A DNA stretch of 14,768 nt from Clostridiales bacterium (lineage in GTDB: Bacteria; Bacillota; Clostridia; Oscillospirales; Oscillospiraceae), in contig JAJQFX010000038.1 in assembly GCA_021200895.1 (NCBI GenBank), forward strand, positions 1 through 14,768, given 5' to 3'. The position numbers and the translations under genes were made by a program. Under the pieces are notes generated by a model. It was not told where the DNA came from and made no database searches. It worked only from the letters and a program-made list of their open reading frames with translations. Shown piece after piece: positions 1 through 6,600 of this stretch (position 1 is the stretch's first letter; the number at the start of each line of letters is the position of its first letter).

Positions 1-1
1 G

Positions 2-31
2 ACGGTGGTGGCATACCTCGGCGCCCTGTAA
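2..31 (+). other. Nine codons and TAA stop in the frame of the MurE-like gene
   Basis: The frame used by the downstream MurE-like gene is open from base 2 and encodes TVVAYLGAL before a TAA at 29-31. Laid on MurE, these residues and the following PPGCQRVV match the stretch that leads into the MEVSSHAL motif, with the stop replacing one residue and no register change. This suggests an interrupted MurE-like gene. The alternative is that these are the last codons of an upstream gene such as murF, whose C-termini can look similar. The window starts too late to decide. Confidence 0.5.
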
Positions 32-49
32 CCCCCGGGCTGCCAACGG

Positions 50-859
50 GTGGTGCTGGCCCTGGCCCCCAGCCAAATCGCGGCGGGGTGGGCCAAAGGG
101 CTGTGCTGCCGGGCCGCCGTGGTGGGTGGGCTCCGGGAGCATGACAATACCGACGCCCTGAAGGGCTACCTCACCGGCTGCTGCCGCCTGCTGGTGGCGA
201 ACCCGGATGACAGCCGCGTCCGCACTCTGGCGGCCCAGTGGGGCGGCCCAAAGCTGACCTATGCGGAGAAGCGTGGGGAAGCCGACCTGAACGCCCGCTA
301 CCTTTGCCTGAGGCGGGAGCATCTGACCTTTGAAGCGGTGACGGATTCCGCCATCGCCCGGGTCTCCCTGGCGCTGCCGGGCAGCTATGACTTCTATATG
401 GCGCTGGCGGCCCTGGGCTGCAGCCTGCTGGAGGGGTACACCCTCCGGGCGGGGGCGGCGGCGGTATCCGCCGCGCCGGGGGCTCCCGGCGTCCTGGAGC
501 TGCGCCGCCGGGCGGACGGCCCGGATGAACTGATACACTATAGCTGCACCGTCCCCCAACTGGAGGCGGCGCTGCTGGCGGCCCGCAGGGCGGGGTCGGG
601 CCATGTGCTGCTGGTGCTGGCCCTGCCCCCCGGCGGGGCAAATCGCAGGCTGCGGCGCATCGCGCTGCAAGGGGCGGACTGGTGCGCCCTGATCCATGCC
701 GCCGGAGAACGTCCCGGCGGGCCGGATTTACCCGCCGCCGTGCGGGCGGCCCGGTGCAGTGGGGAGCCGGAGGATATTATCGTCTTTGCAGGGCAGGCGA
801 ACTGGGACGCGCTTTTGGCCGAGGCCCAGACCCCCGCTGCTGCCGCGTATCGACGGTAA
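50..859 (+). CDS. Degenerate MurE-like Mur ligase, C-terminal part (possible pseudogene)
   Basis: The 269 residues follow the course of MurE (UDP-MurNAc-dipeptide amino-acid ligase) from the middle of the ATP-binding domain to the C-terminus. A VVLALAPSQIA stretch stands where MEVSSHAL is expected. YLTGCCRLL (40-48) aligns with the Y..AKARLF segment, putting Cys44 at the lysine that is normally carbamylated. NPDD (51-54) corresponds to NADD, and LPGSYDFYMALAA (109-121) to LPGRFNVYNALAA. IHYSCTV (162-168) replaces VDYAHTP, the DNPR motif is missing near 215-223, and AGQANWD (247-253) replaces GKGHE. The N-terminal UDP-binding domain and P-loop are not present downstream of the TAA at 29-31. 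The GTG at 50 has no visible ribosome site. High GC at third positions runs through all 800 bases without a frameshift, so the frame has been kept or decayed only recently. It lies 50 nt upstream of mraY. It is probably catalytically inactive. Homology by eye is fairly strong, function unknown. Confidence 0.6.
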   Translation: MVLALAPSQIAAGWAKGLCCRAAVVGGLREHDNTDALKGYLTGCCRLLVANPDDSRVRTLAAQWGGPKLTYAEKRGEADLNARYLCLRREHLTFEAVTDSAIARVSLALPGSYDFYMALAALGCSLLEGYTLRAGAAAVSAAPGAPGVLELRRRADGPDELIHYSCTVPQLEAALLAARRAGSGHVLLVLALPPGGANRRLRRIALQGADWCALIHAAGERPGGPDLPAAVRAARCSGEPEDIIVFAGQANWDALLAEAQTPAAAAYRR

Positions 860-874
860 AACGGAACAGAGAGG

Positions 875-890
875 AAGCCGGAACCGGCTT
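875..890 (+). other. Short hairpin before the mraY ribosome site
   Basis: AAGCCGG (875-881) and CCGGCTT (884-890) form a 7-bp inverted repeat around AA, in effect a stem with a GAAC loop. It ends four bases before the mraY AAGGAG. It could influence mRNA processing or mraY translation. There is no T-run, so it is not a classical terminator. Confidence 0.35.
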
Positions 891-909
891 TCGAAGGAGC
901 GAGCAAAAG

Positions 910-1890
910 ATGAAAGCAATCGTGAGTATTGTAATTGGGTTTTTGGCGACCTACCTGCTGGGCAAGGTGGTCATCCCCTGGCTGCGCAAGATGAAGGCGG
1001 GCCAGTCCATCAAGGAGGACGGCCCCACCTGGCATATGTCGAAACAGGGCACCCCCACCATGGGCGGGCTGATGTTCATCGCCGGGATTTTGATTGCCCT
1101 GGTGATTTGCGGCTTTACCGACCTCCTCCACGGGGACTTCGGCGGGCTGTTCGTCTACCTCTTCGCCCTGGTATTCGGCGCCATCGGCTTTGTGGACGAC
1201 TTCTGCAAGGTGAAGTACCACAAGAACGAGGGGCTGACTGCTCCTCAGAAGTTCCTTTTGCAGCTGGCGGCGGCCATTGCCTTTGTGGTGCTGCTGCGCT
1301 ACACCGGCTACCTGACCCCCGACCTGTATATCCCCTTCGCCAACGTCAGCCTGACCATACCCTGGCCGGTGTATATGGTCTTTGCGGCCTTCGTCATGGT
1401 GGGCACCGTCAATGCGGTGAACATCACCGACGGCGTGGACGGTCTGGCCACCAGCGTGACCATGCCGGTGGCAGTGTTCTTCCTGGCCGCCTCTCTGCTG
1501 TGGGGAAAGACAGAGCTGGGGGTGTTCTCCGGCGCGCTGCTGGGGGGCCTGGCCGGGTTCCTGGTGTACAACTTCCACCCCGCCAAGGTGTTCATGGGGG
1601 ACACCGGCTCCCTGTTCTTGGGGGGTGCGGTCTGCGGGCTGGCGTTCAGCCTGGATATGCCGCTGATTTTGATTCTGGTGGGCATCATCTACCTCTGCGA
1701 GACCATGAGCGACATCATTCAGGTGACCTACTTCAAGGCCACCCACGGCAAGCGCATCTTCCGCATGGCCCCGCTGCACCATCACTTTGAGATGGGCGGC
1801 TGGAGCGAGGAGAAGCTGTGCGCCGTGTTCTCCGGCGTGACCCTGCTGGCCTGCGTGCTGGCTTTCCTGGGGGTCATGTTCCGCTATTGA
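910..1890 (+). CDS. mraY: Phospho-N-acetylmuramoyl-pentapeptide transferase MraY
   Basis: The enzyme transfers phospho-MurNAc-pentapeptide from UDP to undecaprenyl phosphate, making lipid I on the inner face of the membrane. The 326-residue length is normal. Diagnostic motifs are all present: the Asp pair in GFVDDF (D96, D97), NITDGVDGLA (171-180), the Asp of VFMGDTGS (D231) and the PLHHHFE histidine triad (H290-H292). About ten hydrophobic segments separate them. ATG 910 is chosen because AAGGAG lies at 894-899, ten bases upstream, and the protein then begins MKAIVSIVIGF like its family. The frame is open upstream to 682 but carries no family sequence there and overlaps the MurE-like gene. 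The next gene, ftsW, begins 44 nt after the stop. murD, which commonly separates the two, is missing. Confidence 0.97.
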   Translation: MKAIVSIVIGFLATYLLGKVVIPWLRKMKAGQSIKEDGPTWHMSKQGTPTMGGLMFIAGILIALVICGFTDLLHGDFGGLFVYLFALVFGAIGFVDDFCKVKYHKNEGLTAPQKFLLQLAAAIAFVVLLRYTGYLTPDLYIPFANVSLTIPWPVYMVFAAFVMVGTVNAVNITDGVDGLATSVTMPVAVFFLAASLLWGKTELGVFSGALLGGLAGFLVYNFHPAKVFMGDTGSLFLGGAVCGLAFSLDMPLILILVGIIYLCETMSDIIQVTYFKATHGKRIFRMAPLHHHFEMGGWSEEKLCAVFSGVTLLACVLAFLGVMFRY

Positions 1891-1934
1891 TAACCAGGAA
1901 GGGATAAAGCGCGACAGAAAGGAGCCGAAGGCGT

Positions 1935-3227
1935 ATGGCAACTCAGGCAAGCACTGTGCGGACCAGGCAGAGCCGCACCAAACGGAAACGCGGCCGTGAC
2001 CTGACCCAGGCGGAGAAGCTGCGCAGAGGGCCTATCGACCTGCCCTTTTTGATGCTGACCATGCTGCTGCTGGCCGTTGGGCTGATTATGCTGCTGTCCG
2101 CCTCCTCCTATGCGGCGCTGTATGACTCGGCGGCGGGCTATAAGGTGGTGGACGGCGTCATCACCTACGGCGACGCCATGTATTACTTCAAGCGGCAGGC
2201 CATCTATGCGGTTATCGGCGTTGTGGCAATGCTGGCGCTGTCCCGGATGGATTATCAGTACTGGCGCATCCTGTCCGTCCCGGTGCTGGTAGTCTCTATC
2301 TTTCTGCTGGTGCTGGTCAAGACCCCGCTGGGCGTCACCTCCAACAACGCGAAGCGGTGGCTGCATCTGTTCCTGGTGGCAGGCCCCACCTTCCAGCCCT
2401 CGGAAATCGCCAAGCTGGGGGTCATCCTGTTCTTCTCGGCGGGGCTGTCCAAGCGGAGGCCGGGGGTACCCACGTTTCAGAAGCGGCTCCGCCAGCCCCT
2501 GGAGGGTCTGCGGTGGTTCTTCTACTGGAGCGATTTGAAGGAACTAATCCCCTACATGGCGGTGCTGTTGGTGGTGCTGCTGCTGATTGGCCTCCAGCCC
2601 CACCTGTCCTGCATGATCCTGGTGGCGGCGGCCGCCGCGGCGGTGCTGTTCGCGGCGGGTATCCGCATCGGCTGGTTCATCGCCGGTGCCGGAGGGCTGG
2701 GATTTGTGGTCTACTATGTGCTGGTGGTCGTGGGCTATAACGGCACCCGTATCAAGTCCTGGCAGGATCCGTGGTGGGATCCCTCTGACAAGAGCTACCA
2801 GGTGCTGCAATCCATCTACGCGGTGGCCTCCGGCGGGCTGACCGGCCTGGGCTTCGGCCAGAGCCGTCAGAAGTACCTCTATCTGCCGGAGGAGCAGAAC
2901 GACTACATTTTCGCCATCATCTGCGAGGAATTGGGGCTGATAGGCGCGGTGATGATCATCCTGCTTTTTGCCCTGCTGATCATCCGGGGCTACTATCTGG
3001 CCCTCCACGCAAAGGACAAATTCGGCGCCCTGCTCATTGTGGGCATCATCACCCTGCTGGCAACCCAGGTGTTCCTGAACATCGCGGTGGTGCTGAACGT
3101 CATCCCCTCCACTGGCATCTCCCTGCCGTTCTTCAGCTACGGCGGTACGGCGTTGGCGATACAGCTGGCGGAGATGGGAGTTGTCCTGTCAGTGTCCCGG
3201 CAAATCGCCGCGCCGCCCCAGGGGTGA
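1935..3227 (+). CDS. ftsW: SEDS-family septal peptidoglycan glycosyltransferase FtsW
   Basis: FtsW polymerises lipid II into glycan strands at the division septum together with a class B penicillin-binding protein. The 430 residues begin with a basic cytoplasmic tail of about 35 residues rich in Arg and Lys, followed by roughly ten membrane spans. SEDS landmarks are visible: NNAKRW...GPTFQPSEIAKL (about 138-160), QSIYAVASGGLTGLGFGQS, LPEEQNDYIFAIICEELG, and TGISLPFFSYGGT near the end. D323 in the NDYIF stretch aligns with the essential Asp297 of E. coli FtsW. AAAGGAG at 1918-1924 is ten bases upstream of the ATG. The gene's place between mraY and murG favours FtsW. The sporulation homologue SpoVE has the same fold and cannot be excluded from sequence alone, nor can a shared role. 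Confidence 0.93.
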   Translation: MATQASTVRTRQSRTKRKRGRDLTQAEKLRRGPIDLPFLMLTMLLLAVGLIMLLSASSYAALYDSAAGYKVVDGVITYGDAMYYFKRQAIYAVIGVVAMLALSRMDYQYWRILSVPVLVVSIFLLVLVKTPLGVTSNNAKRWLHLFLVAGPTFQPSEIAKLGVILFFSAGLSKRRPGVPTFQKRLRQPLEGLRWFFYWSDLKELIPYMAVLLVVLLLIGLQPHLSCMILVAAAAAAVLFAAGIRIGWFIAGAGGLGFVVYYVLVVVGYNGTRIKSWQDPWWDPSDKSYQVLQSIYAVASGGLTGLGFGQSRQKYLYLPEEQNDYIFAIICEELGLIGAVMIILLFALLIIRGYYLALHAKDKFGALLIVGIITLLATQVFLNIAVVLNVIPSTGISLPFFSYGGTALAIQLAEMGVVLSVSRQIAAPPQG

Positions 3228-3255
3228 CGGCCTGAAACGAAAGGAACGGTAAACG

Positions 3256-4377
3256 ATGAAAGTGCTTTTTACCTGCGGCGGCACCGCAGGCCATATCAAT
3301 CCGGCGGTAGCGCTGGCCGGTATGCTGACAGAGCGCGACCACGCCCAGGTGCTGTTCGTGGGCGCAGAGGGAGGCATGGAGTGCTCCCTGGTGCCCCGGG
3401 AGGGGTATGACATCCGCACGGTGCAGATCTCCAGCTTCTACCGCAGCGTGAACTGGAACAGCCTCAAGCATAATCTCAGGACGGCGAAGAACCTGCTGGT
3501 CTCCCCCGCCCAGGCCAGGAAGATTCTGGACGACTTCCAGCCCGACCTGGTGGTGGGCACCGGCGGCTACGCCTCCTACCCCGTGGTGAAGGCCGCCGCC
3601 GGGCGGGGCATCCCCACGGCGGTGCATGAATCCAACGCCCAGCCCGGCCTGACCACGAAAATGCTGGCCAAGCAGGTGGATAAGGTGATGGTGGGTTTTG
3701 AGGAGTGCCGCAGCCTGTACCCCCACCCGGAGCGGGTGGAGGTCACCGGCACCCCGGTGCGCAGCGAGTTCTTTGCCCAGAACCGGGTGGAGGCCAGGCA
3801 AATGCTGGGCATCACTGACCAGAAACCGGTGGTGGTGACCACCTGGGGCTCCCTGGGGGCCCAGGTGATGAACCAGTACATGGTGGACTTCGTGGCCCGC
3901 GAGGTGGCGGAGGGCTGCCCCTTTCACCACATCTACGGCGTGGGCCAGCGGTACTATCAGTGGGTGCTGGACGGCCTGGCCCAGCGGGGCATCCGGCTGG
4001 AAGAGCACCCGGAGCTGGACATCCGGGAGTATATCTACGATATGCCGGTGGTGATGGACAGCGCCGACGTGATTATGAGCCGGGCCGGGGCATCCACCAT
4101 CGCGGAGATCTCCGCCATCGCCCATCCCAGCATCCTGGTGCCCTCCCCCAACGTGGCCGCCAACCACCAGGAGAAGAACGCCCGGGTGCTGTCCGACCAG
4201 GACGCAGCCGTGCTGATGCTGGAGAAGGACTGCTCCGGCGACGCCCTCTATGACCAGGTGAACCGGATGCTCTCCGACGTGGAGGGCCTGCGGCAGATGG
4301 GGCAGAACCTCCGCAAAATCTCCGTCACCGACGCCAATGAGCGTATCTACAACGTACTAAAGGGCCTGCTCAAGTAA
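3256..4377 (+). CDS. murG: UDP-GlcNAc:lipid I N-acetylglucosaminyltransferase MurG
   Basis: MurG adds GlcNAc from UDP-GlcNAc to lipid I, giving lipid II, as a GT-B enzyme bound to the inner face of the membrane. The 373 residues start MKVLFTCGGTAGHINPA, with the glycine-rich acceptor loop GGTAGH at 8-13. VVGTGGYASYPVVKAA and HESNAQPGLTTKMLA follow in the N-terminal domain. The C-terminal nucleotide-binding domain contains SRAGASTIAEISAI and VPSPNVAANHQEKNA, the expected donor-site region. The usual GGS(L)GA loop reads WGSLGAQVMN, so one Gly is replaced by Trp. AAAGGAA at 3240-3246 precedes ATG 3256 by nine bases. The gene lies 28 nt after ftsW and is probably co-transcribed with it. Confidence 0.96.
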   Translation: MKVLFTCGGTAGHINPAVALAGMLTERDHAQVLFVGAEGGMECSLVPREGYDIRTVQISSFYRSVNWNSLKHNLRTAKNLLVSPAQARKILDDFQPDLVVGTGGYASYPVVKAAAGRGIPTAVHESNAQPGLTTKMLAKQVDKVMVGFEECRSLYPHPERVEVTGTPVRSEFFAQNRVEARQMLGITDQKPVVVTTWGSLGAQVMNQYMVDFVAREVAEGCPFHHIYGVGQRYYQWVLDGLAQRGIRLEEHPELDIREYIYDMPVVMDSADVIMSRAGASTIAEISAIAHPSILVPSPNVAANHQEKNARVLSDQDAAVLMLEKDCSGDALYDQVNRMLSDVEGLRQMGQNLRKISVTDANERIYNVLKGLLK

Positions 4378-4383
4378 CAAACC

Positions 4384-4427
4384 TTCCCCCCGCCGCATAG
4401 GTTAGGCTATATCGGAATGTGGGGGAA
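4384..4427 (+). promoter_or_regulatory. Inverted repeat that can mask the murA ribosome site
   Basis: TTCCCCC (4384-4390) is perfectly complementary to GGGGGAA (4421-4427). The second arm is the only Shine-Dalgarno-like sequence before murA ATG 4434. Pairing across the 30-nt loop would hide the ribosome site and could lower or condition murA translation relative to the upstream genes. The complementarity is seen in the sequence; regulation is inferred. Confidence 0.4.
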
Positions 4428-4433
4428 TGGTCT

Positions 4434-5492
4434 ATGGAAGAACTGATCGTCACAGGAGGGAAGCCTCTGTCCGGCAGCGTACAGGTTCACGGCGCGAAGA
4501 ACAGCGTCCTGCCTATCCTGGCGGCGACACTGCTGACCGGCTCGGTCAGCGTCCTCCACAACTGCCCGGCCCTCAGCGACGTGACAGCCTCCCTGGGGAT
4601 TCTGGAGCATCTGGGCTGCCGGGTGATTCAGAAGGGGGACTGCATCACGGTGGACGCCGCCGCCGTCACCGGGACGGAGATACCCGACCGGCTGATGCGG
4701 GAGATGCGCTCCTCAGTGATTTTCCTGGGGGCGGTGCTGGCCCGATGCGGGGAAGCGGAGATTTCCCTCCCCGGCGGGTGCGAGCTGGGGCCCAGGCCCA
4801 TCGACCTGCACCTGAAGGCCCTGACCGCCATGGGCTGTGAGATTCGGGAGGAGGGCGGCACCCTCCGCTGCTCAGGCAGGCTCCACGGTGCGGAGCTTAC
4901 CCTGGCCATCCCCAGCGTGGGGGCCACGGAGAATATCATGCTGGCTGCCACCGCCGCAGAGGGGGTGACGGTCATCACCAACGCCGCCCGGGAGCCGGAG
5001 ATAGAGGACTTGCAGCGCTTCCTCCTGGCCATCGGGGCAGACGTTTCCGGCGCGGGCAGCTCCACCGTGGTGATTCGCGGCGGAAAACCCCTCCACGGCG
5101 GGGAACATACCATCATCGCTGACCGCATCGTGGCGGCTACCTACCTGTCCGCCTGCGCCGCCGCCGGAGGAGAGGTGCAGGTGCTGGGCGTCCAGCGCCT
5201 GCAGCTCCTGCCGGTGCTGGAGACCTTCCGGGAGGCGGGCTGCCTGGTTCACAGCTGGACGGACGGGGCGGCGCTGACCTGTCGCGGGCCGTTACATAGC
5301 GTGCGCCCGGTGCGCACCTCCCCCTACCCCGGCTTCCCCACCGACGCCCAGCCGGTGGTGCTGGCCGCCCTGGGGGCCAGCGGCGAGAGTCATATCACCG
5401 GCCTGGAGCATATTGACCGGGGCTATGCCAGCCTGGAGGCGGACTTGACCGCCCTGGGCGGCACGATTACCCGAACGGAACAGAGACACTGA
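4434..5492 (+). CDS. murA: Shortened UDP-GlcNAc 1-carboxyvinyltransferase (MurA-like)
   Basis: MurA transfers enolpyruvate from PEP to UDP-GlcNAc, the first committed step of peptidoglycan synthesis. This protein is clearly homologous: K22-N23 (GAKNSVLPIL), LPGGC with the reactive Cys, GPRPIDLHL, SVGATENIMLAAT, NAAREPEIEDL, FPTD (D304) and HIDRGY (R329). It is only 352 residues, against about 417-430 in the family. FPTD and HIDRGY are 25 residues apart instead of about 92. The missing block, roughly one of the six alpha/beta units of the fold, contains the ENRF and TDLRAS motifs (E. coli R331, D369, R371). Activity is therefore doubtful. The frame is intact with normal codon use, so this is a clean in-frame deletion rather than decay. 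ATG 4434 is preferred to GTG 4419 because GGGGG at 4421-4425 is suitably spaced and the protein then starts like MurA. A full-length MurA elsewhere is expected. Confidence 0.85.
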   Translation: MEELIVTGGKPLSGSVQVHGAKNSVLPILAATLLTGSVSVLHNCPALSDVTASLGILEHLGCRVIQKGDCITVDAAAVTGTEIPDRLMREMRSSVIFLGAVLARCGEAEISLPGGCELGPRPIDLHLKALTAMGCEIREEGGTLRCSGRLHGAELTLAIPSVGATENIMLAATAAEGVTVITNAAREPEIEDLQRFLLAIGADVSGAGSSTVVIRGGKPLHGGEHTIIADRIVAATYLSACAAAGGEVQVLGVQRLQLLPVLETFREAGCLVHSWTDGAALTCRGPLHSVRPVRTSPYPGFPTDAQPVVLAALGASGESHITGLEHIDRGYASLEADLTALGGTITRTEQRH

Positions 5493-5524
5493 CCTGCCAA
5501 GAGAGAACGAGGGGGCACGAGGGC

Positions 5525-6457
5525 GTGGCGACAGAAAGGACCCGAAAGCATCAGAGCAAACGGAAAAATGGCGGCAGCCTGAACGGATTATATCTGGCCG
5601 TCTCCGTGGTGCTGATTTTGGCCGTGATTTTAGGCGGCTCTATTGTGTTCTTTAAAATCAACACCGTGGAGGTGGAGGGCAACGTCCACTATACCGAGGA
5701 GGAAATCGTGGATGCCTCCGGCGTCAATCTGGGGGACAATTTGCTTCTGACGCGGGACGCCACCGTGGTGGCGCGGGTGCTGACCCAGCTACCCTATGTC
5801 AGCAGCGTCGCCCTCTCCCACAAGCTGCCGGATACGCTGGTCATCACGGTGGCGGAGTCGGACGCACAGGCGGCTATCTATGACGGCAGCGGCAACTGGT
5901 GGCTGATGGACAGCAGCGGCAAGCTGCTGGAACTGCTGGAATCCGGCACGGACAGCGCCACGGACGAGGAGGCGGCCTCCAGCGACCTGGAGCCGGAAGA
6001 CGCGGAGGAGGATACCTCTGAGGCAGAGCCGTCCTCCTCCGGTGTGGAGCCGGAAGAGGAGACGGTGGAGATGCCCGACCCGCCGGAGGGCTACCTCTAC
6101 ATCACCGGCTTAACGCTGTACCTGCCGGAGGCGGGCAGCGTCATCGCCGTGGAGGAGGACGGGGAGCGGAGCCAGAGCCTGATGCTGGAGAGCCTGCTGA
6201 ACCTGCTGCCCGCCTTCCAGAACCGGGGGCTGCTGGAGGGCGTCGTCTCCATCGACCTCAGCAGCGAGAGCGAGATTATCGTCAACTACCAGAACCGCCT
6301 GACCATCAAGCTGCTCCAGGACGAGGACTACGACTATAAGGCTAAGCTAATTCTGGGCGTGCTAGAGGACTATGTGGACGCCAACTGGGAGGACGGCGAC
6401 ACCGGCACCCTGGATATGACCTTCTCCGACGGGAACCCCCGGCTGACGAAGGATTGA
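5525..6457 (+). CDS. ftsQ: Cell-division protein FtsQ/DivIB with acidic insert
   Basis: FtsQ/DivIB is a bitopic divisome protein that links FtsL and FtsB/DivIC and regulates septal synthesis. The 310 residues show the family layout: a basic cytoplasmic tail (1-19), one membrane helix (about 22-43), and a POTRA domain (44-112) with INTVEVEGNVHYTEEEI and LPYVSSVALSHKLPDTLVI. A beta domain begins at 113 with IYDGSGNWWLMDSSGKLL. It is interrupted by a low-complexity stretch at about 139-187, almost entirely Glu, Asp, Ser, Thr, Ala and Pro, then resumes with GYLYITGL. The GTG start has GAGGGGG at 5509-5515, nine bases upstream. The gene is 32 nt after murA and 143 nt before ftsZ. Sequence conservation is low in this family, so position and domain order carry the call. 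Confidence 0.88.
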   Translation: MATERTRKHQSKRKNGGSLNGLYLAVSVVLILAVILGGSIVFFKINTVEVEGNVHYTEEEIVDASGVNLGDNLLLTRDATVVARVLTQLPYVSSVALSHKLPDTLVITVAESDAQAAIYDGSGNWWLMDSSGKLLELLESGTDSATDEEAASSDLEPEDAEEDTSEAEPSSSGVEPEEETVEMPDPPEGYLYITGLTLYLPEAGSVIAVEEDGERSQSLMLESLLNLLPAFQNRGLLEGVVSIDLSSESEIIVNYQNRLTIKLLQDEDYDYKAKLILGVLEDYVDANWEDGDTGTLDMTFSDGNPRLTKD

Positions 6458-6507
6458 CACGGGTACCATAGCCCCACGAAACTTGAACGAAAAAAATAAA
6501 AAACACC

Positions 6508-6536
6508 TTGACCTGCACACACTTTGCGTTTAAAAT
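6508..6536 (+). promoter_or_regulatory. Sigma-A-type promoter for ftsZ
   Basis: TTGACC (6508-6513) and TAAAAT (6531-6536) are separated by exactly 17 bases, each one mismatch from the housekeeping consensus. They lie in the AT-rich stretch after ftsQ. Transcription would begin near 6543, giving a leader of about 58 nt before the ftsZ ATG at 6601. This would allow ftsZ to be expressed independently of the upstream cluster. Confidence 0.75.
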
Positions 6537-6550
6537 AAAAGAGGCGGAAT

Positions 6551-6577
6551 ATTGCCTGCGGTGGATCGCGCAGGAAT
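6551..6577 (+). other. Hairpin in the ftsZ leader
   Basis: CCTGCG (6555-6560) pairs with CGCAGG (6569-6574) across an 8-nt loop. ATT (6551-6553) and AAT (6575-6577) can extend the stem past a bulged G. The hairpin sits between the promoter and the AGGAGG of ftsZ. It may stabilise the leader or modulate translation; no known RNA family is recognised. Confidence 0.35.
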
Positions 6578-6600
6578 TGATACATAGGAGGAACCTGGAT

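Noticed and set aside
538..1950. Long minus-strand frame of 470 residues opposite mraY
   Set aside because: It is a shadow produced by GC-rich third positions of the plus-strand genes; the His/Gln/Gly-rich translation has no family features.
4419..4433. GTG at 4419 as murA start
   Set aside because: It would place the only ribosome-site-like bases inside the gene and add five residues not seen in MurA; ATG 4434 is better.
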